From positions 62,001-126,000 of the forward strand of contig NZ_JAINVZ010000001.1 of the NCBI RefSeq assembly GCF_019890615.1: DNA of 64,000 nt, in the 5' to 3' direction. The stretch comes from Streptantibioticus parmotrematis. GTDB lineage: Bacteria; Actinomycetota; Actinomycetes; Streptomycetales; Streptomycetaceae. The notes under the pieces were generated by a model. That model was not told where the DNA came from. It saw only the letters and a list, made by a program, of their open reading frames with translations, and did not search any database. Position numbers and translations under genes: made by a program. Within the stretch, counting starts at the first letter, position 1. Every line of letters begins with the position of its first letter. Of this stretch, positions 54,020 to 62,737 are shown one piece after another.

Positions 54020-57000
54020 CCAGCTCGAACGGCCGCAACGACAAAGGCACTTCGCCGTCGGCCACCGCCGACTCCGGTGCGCCCAGCGGCCGTTCCAGCA
54101 GATCGCACCGCACGACCTCGCCGACCTCGAACCCCGCCCGCAACCGGGCCCGTGCGCGGCCGCCCAGCGACTCGTAGAGCCGCACCACCACGTCGCCGCT
54201 CGCGTCGTCCGCGAGCTTCACCGCGGTGACCACGACCGCCGCGTCGTCCACCGCGACCAGCGGCGCGACCCGCGCGTCGCCCGGCACCAGGCGCTCCGGC
54301 AGGTTGACGCGGTAGCCCTCGCGCACCGCGTCCACCACGCGCGCGCCCGGCACCAGGGCGTGCCGGAAGCGGTGCGTTCCCTGGTCGGTGCGGGGATCGG
54401 GGAAGCGGGGCGCGCGCAGGAGCGAGGCCCGTACCGTGGTCGTGGTGCCCCGGTCCTCCTCGCGGACCGTGCGGGCCACGTCGTGGCCGTACGTCGAGTC
54501 GGTGACCAGCGCGACGCCCCAGCCGGGCTCGCCGACGTGCAGGAAGCGGTGGTTGCACGCCTCGAACCTGGCCGCGTCCCAACTGGTGTTGGTGTGCGTC
54601 GGCCGGTACAGGTGGCCGAACTGCGTCTCGGAGGCGTAGCGGTCGGCGTGGACGTCGAGCGGAAAGGCGAGCTTGAGGAACTTCTCCGTCTCGTGCCAGT
54701 CCACTTCCGTGTCGATCTCCAGCCGCCCGGCACCCGCGGGCAGCGTCAGCCGCTGCTCCACCCGCGAGGAGCCGAAGCGGCGCACCACCCGCACGCAGCC
54801 GTCCGCCCCGGCCACCGGCCCGACGGCCTCGGCCTCGGTCAGGTCGGTCACCGTGTCGCGGTAGAAGGCGTCCACGTCCCACGCGTCCCACATATTGGGG
54901 AAGTCCGGATGCAGTTGGAGCAGGTTGCCCGCCCGGCCCGGGGCGATCGTCTCCCGGCCGGCCGCGACGTCGTACGCGGACACCACCAGGCCGCGCGCGT
55001 CCACCTCGACCCGCAGCAGCCCGTTGTCCAGCACGTACCCGCCGCCCACGCGATCGCTCACGGTCGTCGCGCCCTGAACGACCGGGCGGGGCGCCGCGCC
55101 CGCCGCGGGCACGCCACCGCGCGCGTGCGGCGCGGCGTTGAACACGACGGTACCGCCCGATCCCGCGTCCCCCGCGAGCGCCCGCTGCGCCGCGTCGACG
55201 ATCCCACCAAGCTCACGGGCCACCCGGGCGTACGTGGCCTCCGCCTCACGGTGCACCCAGGCGATCGAGGAGCCGGGCAGGATGTCGTGGAACTGGTGCA
55301 GCAGCACCGTCTTCCACAATCGGTCCAGCTCCTCGTACGGGTAGCGGGACCCGGTACGCACGGCGGCCGTCGCCGCCCACAACTCCGCCTCGTAGAGCAG
55401 GTGTTCGCTGCGGCGGTTGCCCTGCTTGGTGCGGGCCTGGCTGGTGAGGGTGGCCCGGTGCAGCTCCAGGTACAACTCGCCCATCCACACCGGCGCGTGC
55501 CGGTACTCCGCCTCCGCCTTCGCGAAGAACGCCGCCGGGGTCTCCCACTCGACGCGGGCCGAGCCCTCCAGGTCACGCATCCGGGCGGCCTTGGCGACCA
55601 TCTCCCGTGTCGTGCCACCGCCTCCGTCACCCCAGCCGGTGGGCGCCAGCGAGTGCCGGGCGACCCCCTTGTCCTTGAAGTTGCGCGCGGCGTGCGCGAT
55701 CTCCTTGCCCTGCATCGAGCAGTTGTAGGTGTCGACCGGTGGGAAGTGCGTGAAGATCCGGGTGCCGTCGATGCCCTCCCAGTGGAAGGTGTGGTGCGGG
55801 AAGACGTTGGTCCGGCTCCACGAGATCTTCTGCGTCAGCAGCCACTTGGTGCCCGCGGCCTTGATGATCTGCGGCAGTCCCGCCGCGAAGCCGAACGTGT
55901 CGGGCAGCCACGCCTCCTCGTTCTCGACGCCGAACTCGTCGAGGAAGAACCGCTTGCCGTGCACGAACTGACGGGCCATCGCCTCCGAGCCCGGCATGTT
56001 GGTGTCCGACTCCACCCACATCCCTCCGGTCGGCACGAACCTCCCCTCGGCGACCGCCTTCTTCACCTTCGCGTAGACCTCCGGGCGGTGCTCCTTGATC
56101 CACGCGTACTGCTGGGCCTGCGACATCGCGTACACGAAGTCCGGCTCGTCCTCCAGCAGCGCCGTCATGTTCGCTGTGGTCCGTGCCACCTTGCGCACTG
56201 TCTCCCGCAGCGGCCACAGCCACGCCGAGTCGATGTGGGCGTGCCCGACCGCACTGATGCGGTGGGCCGTGGGTTCGGCGGGGGAGGAGAGCACCTCGCG
56301 CAGGCAGGCGCGGGCCGCGTCCGCGGTGCCGTTCACGTCCTGGAGGTCGATGGCGTCCAGAGCGCGGGCCACGGCGCGCAGCACGGTGTGGCGCCGTGCG
56401 CCGTCCGCGGGCAGTTCGGGCATCAGCTCGCCCAGCACCTCCAGGTCCATCACCAGGTGCCACACCGTCTCGTCGAAGACCGCGAGGTCCATGCGCGCCA
56501 GCCGGTACTGCGGCTCGTCCCCCGCGGTGTCCCTGTCGCCCAACTCGGTGGGCAGGAACGGGTGGTAGTCGAGGATCACCGGATTCGACGCGGCCTCGAC
56601 GTGCAGCTCGACCCGCTCGCCGCCGGTCACCGGGGAGCCGATCCGCACCCATTGATTGCGCGGGTTGAGGCCCTTCACCGGGGAGCCGTCCGGGCGGTAC
56701 ACCAGGCCCTCGCACTGGAAGCCCGGCATGTTCTCGTCGAATCCCAGATCGAGCAGCGCCTCCACGGTGCGGCCCGCCCACCGCGGCGGCACCGTGCCGG
56801 TCACCCGGAACCAGCTCGTGCCCCACGGCGCACCCCACCGGTCACCGACCCGCACCGGGGTGTGCTCGGCGGCCAGCCCCTCGGCCACGGGCACCGGCTC
56901 GCCCGGCGCGTGCCACACCGCGACGTCCAGCGGAACGTGGGCGGGGTACACGGCGGGCCGGACGCGCTCGTCCAGCACGCGCTTGAGGCGGGCCTCGATC

Positions 57001-57020
57001 AGGGCACGGTCGTCATGCAT
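53982..57020 (-). CDS. Alpha-mannosidase, GH38
   Basis: 1012 aa, full family length. Catalytic (alpha/beta) domain about 255-520: GHAHIDSAWLWPLRETVRKV with zinc-binding His and Asp, PTGGMWVESDTNMPGSEAMA with the nucleophile Asp region, and VNVFPHHTFHWEGIDGTRIF-type strand (NVFPHHTFHWEG). The C-terminal beta domains follow. No signal peptide: it acts in the cytoplasm on imported mannosides. Upstream lies a GH5-like gene and sugar permeases on the same strand, so one operon with uptake and breakdown is likely. Confidence 0.93.
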   Translation of the reverse strand: MHDDRALIEARLKRVLDERVRPAVYPAHVPLDVAVWHAPGEPVPVAEGLAAEHTPVRVGDRWGAPWGTSWFRVTGTVPPRWAGRTVEALLDLGFDENMPGFQCEGLVYRPDGSPVKGLNPRNQWVRIGSPVTGGERVELHVEAASNPVILDYHPFLPTELGDRDTAGDEPQYRLARMDLAVFDETVWHLVMDLEVLGELMPELPADGARRHTVLRAVARALDAIDLQDVNGTADAARACLREVLSSPAEPTAHRISAVGHAHIDSAWLWPLRETVRKVARTTANMTALLEDEPDFVYAMSQAQQYAWIKEHRPEVYAKVKKAVAEGRFVPTGGMWVESDTNMPGSEAMARQFVHGKRFFLDEFGVENEEAWLPDTFGFAAGLPQIIKAAGTKWLLTQKISWSRTNVFPHHTFHWEGIDGTRIFTHFPPVDTYNCSMQGKEIAHAARNFKDKGVARHSLAPTGWGDGGGGTTREMVAKAARMRDLEGSARVEWETPAAFFAKAEAEYRHAPVWMGELYLELHRATLTSQARTKQGNRRSEHLLYEAELWAATAAVRTGSRYPYEELDRLWKTVLLHQFHDILPGSSIAWVHREAEATYARVARELGGIVDAAQRALAGDAGSGGTVVFNAAPHARGGVPAAGAAPRPVVQGATTVSDRVGGGYVLDNGLLRVEVDARGLVVSAYDVAAGRETIAPGRAGNLLQLHPDFPNMWDAWDVDAFYRDTVTDLTEAEAVGPVAGADGCVRVVRRFGSSRVEQRLTLPAGAGRLEIDTEVDWHETEKFLKLAFPLDVHADRYASETQFGHLYRPTHTNTSWDAARFEACNHRFLHVGEPGWGVALVTDSTYGHDVARTVREEDRGTTTTVRASLLRAPRFPDPRTDQGTHRFRHALVPGARVVDAVREGYRVNLPERLVPGDARVAPLVAVDDAAVVVTAVKLADDASGDVVVRLYESLGGRARARLRAGFEVGEVVRCDLLERPLGAPESAVADGEVPLSLRPFELVTLRLTRRRAAD

Positions 57021-57068
57021 GGCATGGGCTCCGGAGGGTCGGGGCGGAACGGGGTGTGGGAAACGTGC

Positions 57069-58310
57069 TCATCGGACCTCGGCGGGGAGCACCACGCGGG
57101 TGATCCCACGGGAGGCCAAGTGCCGTGAATCCTGAGCCAGTTCGGACAGCACGGTGGTCGGCCGCAGGCCCTGCGCGGTCAGCCGGGCGAACGCCTCGAA
57201 GACCTCGCCGCCCGGCGCGCAGACCGACCGCCTCGTGGCATCGGGTCCGACGTCGACCACCAGCGCGGTGGTCCGGGGTGCCGGACGGTGCTCGCGCCCC
57301 CGCCACCGCTCGACCGACTCGGCCAGCGCCCGCCCGGCGGGTTTGACCTCGCGGTCGGTGGTGAGCAGGCCGAGGCCGTACTCCAGCTCGGGGAAGTCGG
57401 CGAGCGAGCGGTCGACGTCGTGCGAGCACCACCAGGTGACTCCCCACACGTCCGCGCAGTCCAGCGCGGCCTCGACGGTCGCCGTGGTGAACTCGGCCGC
57501 CCGGTCGGCGGGGACGTGCGGCGCGGGCGCGCCGACCTCCTGCAACCACACCGGCCGGTGCGGTTCGCGCGCCCAGGCCTTGGACAGCTCGATCAGGTAG
57601 GCGGCGTGGTGACGGGTGGCGGTGCCGTCGGTGCCGTGGCGCTGCGCGGTGCCGTTGAAGACCCAGGAGTGCACGGCGGTGGCCGCGCCGAGCCGTGCCG
57701 CGTGCGCCGGGGTGAAGGGGTGGTCGTCCTGGTACCAGGCGGCGTCGTACTCCGCGTGCAGGTGGAAGCGGCCCGGCGCGCCGGACTCGCAGGCCTGGAG
57801 CATCCGGCGCAGCCAGCGCTCGGCCTGCGCGGCGTCGATCCGGTCGGGGTCGGGGTGCGGGCCGGAGGAGAACTGGTTGACCTCGTTGCCGACCGTCATG
57901 CCGAGGAAGTTGCCCTTGGCCGCGAGCGCCGAGGCGAGCGTGCGCAGCAACTCCGCCTCGGCGTCCACCACGTCGTGGTCGGTGAACATGTTGCGGCGGT
58001 GCCAGGTGCGGGTCCACGACGGCTGGAAGTCGAAGCTGGACAGATGGCCCTGGAGCCCGTCCACCGCCACGTCGAGACCGCGTTCGCCCGCCGCGTCGAC
58101 CAGTGCCAGCAGGTCTTCCACCGCGCGCGGGCGGATGACGGCGCGGTTGGGCTGGAAGACCGGCCACAGGGGGAAGACCCGCAGGTGGTCCAGGCCCAGC
58201 GCGGCGATCGAGTCGAGGTCGGCGCGCACCTCGTCCAGGTCGAAGTCGAGCCAGTGGTGGAACCAGCCGCGCGTGGGCGTGTAGTTGACGCCGAAGCGGG
58301 GGGATGTCAT
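57069..58310 (-). CDS. GH5-like (beta-mannanase-type) glycoside hydrolase
   Basis: 413 aa TIM-barrel protein without a signal peptide. FGVNYTPTRGWFHHWLDFDL, LDHLRVFPLWPVFQP, acid/base Glu in GMTVGNEVNQFSSG and nucleophile Glu in RPVWLQEVGAP are consistent with clan GH-A. The substrate is uncertain but the neighbours suggest mannose-containing oligosaccharides. It lies 48 bases before the GH38 gene and after the permeases. Confidence 0.85.
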   Translation of the reverse strand: MTSPRFGVNYTPTRGWFHHWLDFDLDEVRADLDSIAALGLDHLRVFPLWPVFQPNRAVIRPRAVEDLLALVDAAGERGLDVAVDGLQGHLSSFDFQPSWTRTWHRRNMFTDHDVVDAEAELLRTLASALAAKGNFLGMTVGNEVNQFSSGPHPDPDRIDAAQAERWLRRMLQACESGAPGRFHLHAEYDAAWYQDDHPFTPAHAARLGAATAVHSWVFNGTAQRHGTDGTATRHHAAYLIELSKAWAREPHRPVWLQEVGAPAPHVPADRAAEFTTATVEAALDCADVWGVTWWCSHDVDRSLADFPELEYGLGLLTTDREVKPAGRALAESVERWRGREHRPAPRTTALVVDVGPDATRRSVCAPGGEVFEAFARLTAQGLRPTTVLSELAQDSRHLASRGITRVVLPAEVR

Positions 58311-58376
58311 ACGCGTCCTGTTCGGTTCGTACGGGCAGGTGGCGAACGTACGGAAAGCGGCGGTCGCGGTGCGGGC

Positions 58377-59297
58377 TCAGCCCTTGACGGCGCCTTCGCC
58401 CACCCCACGGAAGAAATAACGCTGGAGGCAGGCGAACATCACGATCAGCGGCGCCACGGCGATGATCGTCCCGGCCGCCACCAGCCGCTGATCGCTGGAG
58501 AACGTTCCGTGCAGGTAGTTGAGCCCCACCGTCAGGGTGTACTCGTGCGGATCGCTCAGCACGATCAGCGGCCACAGGAAGTCGTCCCACGCCCCCATGA
58601 ACGAGAAGATGGCGACCACCGCGAGCGTGCCCTTGACCGACGGCAGGGCGATCCGCCAGAAGCGCTGCCAGACGGTGGCGCCGTCCACCAGCGCGGCTTC
58701 CTCGACCTCGTACGGCAGGTGGGAGAAGGCGTTGCGCATCAGCAGCACGTTCATCGCGCCGATGCTCCCGGGCAGCACGACGGCCGTCAGCGTGTTGTTC
58801 AGGTGGAGCTGACGCATGGTCAGGAACTGGGAGATCACGATGCTCTCGGCGGGCACCAGCATCGCCACCAGGAAGACCAGCACCGCCACCGCGCGGCCCC
58901 GGAAGCGCAGTCGGGACAGCGCGTATCCGGCGAGCGAGGCGCCCGCGCAGTTGGTGAGCACGCTCGCGGCCGCCACCTTCAGCGAGTTGAGCGCGTAGTC
59001 CCACACCGGGATGATGTCGGCCACACCCGCGTAGTTGTGGAGGGTGGGCGAGGACGGCAGGAGCTTCGGCGGATAGCTGTAGATGTTCTCGTGCGACCCC
59101 TTGAGCGAAGTCGACAGCTGCCACAGGAACGGGCCCACGCACACCGCCAGCACGATCAGCAGGAGCGCGTAGCGCAGGGCCAGTTGCCACGGCGGGATGC
59201 GGCGGCCGTCCCGCTCCGTGATCCGGCGCCGGGGGCGCCCGTGGGCCTCGGGCTCGGGCGGGTCGGTGGCGGTGGCAGGGGTGACGGCGGTCGTCAC
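58377..59297 (-). CDS. Carbohydrate ABC permease, MalG type
   Basis: 306 aa from GTG at 59297. Six membrane helices, an EAA loop (VEEAALVDGATVWQRFWRIA) and C-terminal MFACLQRYFFRGVGEGAVKG typical of MalG/LacG sugar permeases. Its start overlaps the stop of the MalF-type gene by 4 bases. Confidence 0.93.
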   Translation of the reverse strand: MTTAVTPATATDPPEPEAHGRPRRRITERDGRRIPPWQLALRYALLLIVLAVCVGPFLWQLSTSLKGSHENIYSYPPKLLPSSPTLHNYAGVADIIPVWDYALNSLKVAAASVLTNCAGASLAGYALSRLRFRGRAVAVLVFLVAMLVPAESIVISQFLTMRQLHLNNTLTAVVLPGSIGAMNVLLMRNAFSHLPYEVEEAALVDGATVWQRFWRIALPSVKGTLAVVAIFSFMGAWDDFLWPLIVLSDPHEYTLTVGLNYLHGTFSSDQRLVAAGTIIAVAPLIVMFACLQRYFFRGVGEGAVKG

Positions 59298-60181
59298 ATG
59301 TCCTCCTTGCGGTCGGCGCGCAGCACCAGCAGCATCAGGCCGAGGGTGATGACGAACAGCACGACGGAGATGGCCGAGGAGTAGCCGACGCGCCCGGACA
59401 GGCCGGTGCCGACCTGCTGTACCAGCATCACCAGCGTGGTGTCCTCGCCCGCAGGCCCGCCGTTGGGCCCGGCCATCACGTACACCTCGGTGAACACCTT
59501 GAACGCGGCGACCGAGGAGAGCGCGGCGACCAGCACCATCGTGGAGCGCACGGCCGGCACCGTGACGCTGAGGAAGCGCCGCACCGGGCCCGCGCCGTCC
59601 ACCTCGGCGGCCTCGACCAGGTCACGCGGCACGTTGGCCAGCGCGGCGAGGTAGATGACCATGTAGTACCCCAGGCCCTTCCACACCGTGACCGCCATCG
59701 CGCTGAACAGCAGCAGCCAGGAGTCCCCCAGGAAGTCCACCTTGCCGGCGCCCAGCGCCTGGAGCACCCCGTTGATCAGCCCCCGGTCGTCCAGCATCCA
59801 CACCCAGATCAGGCCCACCACGACGACCGAGGCGACGACCGGGGTGTAGAAGGCGGCACGGAAGAAGGCGATGCCGGGGATCTGGCGGCGCACCAGCAAC
59901 GCCAGCAGCAGCGGCAGGACGACCGTGCAGGGCACCACCATCACGACGTACAGCGCGCTGTTGCGCAGGGACGTCCAGAAGGCCGGATCGTCCAGCATCG
60001 CACGGTAGTTGGCGACGCCGACGAACCCGCCCGGCACCAGCATCCGGGCGTCGGTGAAGGACTTCCACACGGTGCTGACGAACGGGAACAGGATGAAGGC
60101 GGCCACCACCAGGATCCCCGGAGCCATGAACAGCCAGGGACTGGTCGGCAGTTGCCTGCGGATGCCACGCGCTGGGGGCAT
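59294..60181 (-). CDS. Carbohydrate ABC permease, MalF type
   Basis: 295 aa, six helices; start MPPARGIRRQLPTSPWLFMA. The EAA loop is LVEAAEVDGAGPVRRFLSVT. Forms the channel with the MalG-type subunit. It is the first gene of the minus-strand cluster and its promoter region contains LacI-type operators. The usual substrate-binding lipoprotein and the ATPase gene are missing from the cluster; in Streptomyces the ATPase is often a shared MsiK located elsewhere. Confidence 0.92.
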   Translation of the reverse strand: MPPARGIRRQLPTSPWLFMAPGILVVAAFILFPFVSTVWKSFTDARMLVPGGFVGVANYRAMLDDPAFWTSLRNSALYVVMVVPCTVVLPLLLALLVRRQIPGIAFFRAAFYTPVVASVVVVGLIWVWMLDDRGLINGVLQALGAGKVDFLGDSWLLLFSAMAVTVWKGLGYYMVIYLAALANVPRDLVEAAEVDGAGPVRRFLSVTVPAVRSTMVLVAALSSVAAFKVFTEVYVMAGPNGGPAGEDTTLVMLVQQVGTGLSGRVGYSSAISVVLFVITLGLMLLVLRADRKEDM

Positions 60182-60341
60182 GCGGTCACCTCGGTCTGCG
60201 AACGGCGAACGTCGGGCGCCGCCGGTGCGGCACCGACAACCTGCCCGCCCGCTCGGGCGGTGTCAACGGATTCCCCGCAGCTAAAGTATTTAGTGCGCCA
60301 AGTGCCAGGTCAGGGGTTTACCGACATCTCTTGCCGCGATG

Positions 60342-60381
60342 ACTAATGCGCTTTAGGGTGAGATCACTCAAGCGCATTAGT
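60342..60381. promoter_or_regulatory. Pair of LacI-type operators
   Basis: A perfect 12-bp inverted repeat (ACTAATGCGCTT at 60342-60353 and AAGCGCATTAGT at 60370-60381) separated by 16 bases. Each arm sits in a near-palindromic half (CTAATGCGCTTTAG and CTCAAGCGCATTAG), the form of LacI-family sites with central GCGC. A weaker related palindrome, CTAAAGTATTTAG, is at 60281-60293. They lie between the divergent permease and LacI genes, so both are probably repressed. Confidence 0.85.
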
Positions 60382-60410
60382 CTTTTTCGCGGTCCGGACT
60401 GGGGGAGCAG

Positions 60411-61571
60411 ATGGAGGAACGCCGGGCCCGGGCCCGCAGACCCACCATGAAGGACATCGCGCGCCGGGCCGGTGTGTCCGAGAGCGCCGTGTCGTTCGCG
60501 CTCAACGACCGCCCCGGTGTCTCGGAGGCCACCCGCGAACGGGTGCGCCGGGTCGCCGAACACCTCGGCTGGCGCCCCAGCACGGCAGCCCGCGCCCTGT
60601 CCGGCGAGGGCGCGGCCACGGTGGGCCTGATCCTGGCCCGCCCGGCCGCCACCCTGGGCGTGGAGTCGTTCTTCCTGCAACTGGTCTCCGGCGTCCAGCA
60701 GGTGCTGGCGGAGCGTCAACTCGGCCTGCTCTTCCAGGTGGTGGAGGACGTGGAGGCCGAATGCGCCACCTACCGCCGCTGGTGGGCCGAACACCGGGTG
60801 GACGGCGTGCTGGTCGTCGACCCCCGCACCACCGACCCGCGCCCCGGCCTGCTGGACTCCCTGGGCCTGCCGACCGTCGTCATCGGCGGCACGGTGGACG
60901 AGGGCGCGGCGGATGCCATGGGTGTCGTGAATGCCACAGGTACGGCGGACGTCACGGATGCCACGGGCGCGGCGGATGCCACGGATGCCACGGATGCCAC
61001 GGAGGGCGCCCGCGCCGCCTATCCCACGATGTCCACCGTGTGGGCCGACGACGCCGGAGGCATGGCGTTGATCGCCGGCCATCTGCACGCCCTCGGTCAC
61101 CGCCGCGTCGCCCACATCGCCGGCCTGCCCAACCTCGCCCACACCGCACGCCGCGTCCGCTCACTGCGTGCCGAGGCCGCCCGGCTCGGGTTCACCGAAG
61201 CGCGGTCGGTGCCCACCGACTACTCCGACGCCGAAGGTGCCGCGGCCACCCGCCGGGTGCTGGCCGAGCCGGACCCGCCGACCGCGATCGTCTACGACAA
61301 CGACGTGATGGCCGCCGCGGGCGCGGCCGTGATCACCGCCGCCGGGCTGAGCGTCCCGGGGGACGTGTCCGTGGTGTCGTGGGAGGACTCCGTGCTGTGC
61401 CGGGTGGTGCACCCCTGGCTCACCGCGCTGGGCCGCGACACGATCGCGTTCGGCAGGACGGCGGCCGAGGAGCTGACCGCGTTGCTGGACGGGGGAGCCG
61501 CCCGGGTGGCCCGGGTGCCGCCACCCGAGCTGATCGTGCGCGAGAGCACCGCGCCCCCGCCGGGCCGCTGA
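60411..61571 (+). CDS. LacI-family sugar repressor with low-complexity insertion
   Basis: 386 aa, longer than the usual 330-345. The N-terminal LacI HTH (TMKDIARRAGVSESAVSFAL and NDRPGVSEATRERVRRVAEH) precedes a periplasmic-binding-protein-like sugar domain. Residues about 164-200 are an insertion with ADATDATDATE encoded by a 9-bp tandem repeat. The start may be 60411 or Met at 60447. Divergent paired operators indicate control of the ABC permease-GH5-GH38 operon, so the inducer is probably a mannoside. Confidence 0.93.
   Translation: MEERRARARRPTMKDIARRAGVSESAVSFALNDRPGVSEATRERVRRVAEHLGWRPSTAARALSGEGAATVGLILARPAATLGVESFFLQLVSGVQQVLAERQLGLLFQVVEDVEAECATYRRWWAEHRVDGVLVVDPRTTDPRPGLLDSLGLPTVVIGGTVDEGAADAMGVVNATGTADVTDATGAADATDATDATEGARAAYPTMSTVWADDAGGMALIAGHLHALGHRRVAHIAGLPNLAHTARRVRSLRAEAARLGFTEARSVPTDYSDAEGAAATRRVLAEPDPPTAIVYDNDVMAAAGAAVITAAGLSVPGDVSVVSWEDSVLCRVVHPWLTALGRDTIAFGRTAAEELTALLDGGAARVARVPPPELIVRESTAPPPGR
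60957..61001 (+). repeat. 9-bp tandem repeat within the LacI gene
   Basis: Four GATGCCACG units (60957-60965, then 60975-61001 contiguous) encode Asp-Ala-Thr triplets in the sugar-binding domain. The period keeps the reading frame. Confidence 0.85.
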
Positions 61572-61596
61572 CCCGGACGCGGGCCACGGCCGCCCG

Positions 61597-62661
61597 TCAC
61601 GGACTCGTCAGCACGTCCGCCAGGTCGTAGCCCACCGGCTCCTCCAGCTGGGCATATGTGCAGCCGGACGGCTCGCGGTCCGGCCGCCAGCGGCGGAAGC
61701 GTGCCGTGTGCCGGAAGCGGGTGCCCTGCATGTGGTCGTACGCCACCTCGCACACCCGCTCCGGGCGCAGCGGGATCCACGACAGGTCCTTGCGCCCGGT
61801 CCAGCGGCTCGGCGCGCCCGGCATCCGCCCGCCCGCGTGCGCCTCCTCGTCCGCCCACGCCTCCCACGGGTGTCCCGCCACCGACTCCATCCGCAGGGGC
61901 TCCAGCTCGGTCACCAGCTCCTCGCGCCGCCGCATCGGGAAGGACGCGCTGACGCCCACGTGCTGGAGCCGTCCGCTCTCGTCGTACAGTCCCAGCAGCA
62001 ACGATCCGACCACCGGGCCGCTCTTGTGCAGCCGGTAGCCCGCGACGACGCAGTCCGCGGTGCGCTCGTGCTTGACCTTGACCATGACCCGCTCGTCCGG
62101 CCGGTACGCGCCGTCCAGCGGCTTGGCCACCACGCCGTCGAGCCCGGCACCCTCGTACCGCCGGAACCACTCCTCGGCGACGGCCACGTCGGTCGTCGCG
62201 GGCGCCACGAAGACCGGATCGCGCGCCCCGGCCAGCGCCTCGACCAGCGCCGCCCTGCGCTCACGCAGCGGGGTCTCCAGCAGCGAGGAGTCACCGAGCG
62301 CGAGCAGGTCGAAGGCAACGAAGGACGCGGGTGTCCTCTCCGCCAGCATCCGCACCCGGGAGTCGGCCGGGTGGATGCGTTCCAGCAGCGCCTCGAACTC
62401 CAGCCGCCCGCCCAGCGCGATCACGATCTCGCCGTCCACCACGCAGCGCGGCGGCAGCGCCCGTAGCAGCGCCTCGGCCAGCTCGGGGAAGTAGCGGGTC
62501 AGCGGTCGGCCGTTGCGGCTGCCGATCTCCACCTCGTCGCCGTCCCGGAAGACGATGGCACGGAAGCCGTCCCACTTGGCCTCGTACTGCATGCCCGGTG
62601 GGATGCGCGCCGCCGCCTTCGCCAGCATGGGCAGCACCGGCGGCATGACCGGAAGGTCCAT
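61597..62661 (-). CDS. ATP-dependent DNA ligase (LigC/LigD-type)
   Basis: 354 aa from ATG at 62661. Motif I YEAKWDGFRAIVFRDGDEVE with adenylated Lys, motif Ia SRNGRPLTRYFPELAEAL, motif III CVVDGEIVIALGGR, motif IV GLDGVVAKPLDGAY and V MVKVKHERTADCVVAG, then an OB-fold. Clearly distinct from the ligase at 34312 and likely a LigC-type back-up enzyme. It is divergent from a polymerase-domain gene; the pair forms the second NHEJ locus. Confidence 0.93.
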   Translation of the reverse strand: MDLPVMPPVLPMLAKAAARIPPGMQYEAKWDGFRAIVFRDGDEVEIGSRNGRPLTRYFPELAEALLRALPPRCVVDGEIVIALGGRLEFEALLERIHPADSRVRMLAERTPASFVAFDLLALGDSSLLETPLRERRAALVEALAGARDPVFVAPATTDVAVAEEWFRRYEGAGLDGVVAKPLDGAYRPDERVMVKVKHERTADCVVAGYRLHKSGPVVGSLLLGLYDESGRLQHVGVSASFPMRRREELVTELEPLRMESVAGHPWEAWADEEAHAGGRMPGAPSRWTGRKDLSWIPLRPERVCEVAYDHMQGTRFRHTARFRRWRPDREPSGCTYAQLEEPVGYDLADVLTSP

Positions 62662-62737
62662 GCCCCGATTGTGCGGCCCGCCGTCGGCGCCCGCCCGCCG
62701 GGAGGCGCCGCGCACGGGGCCGTCCTACCGTGGGGTC

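Noticed and set aside
54360-57128. 922-codon plus-strand frame
   Set aside because: Antisense shadow of the GH38 gene, whose own frame has catalytic motifs over its full length.
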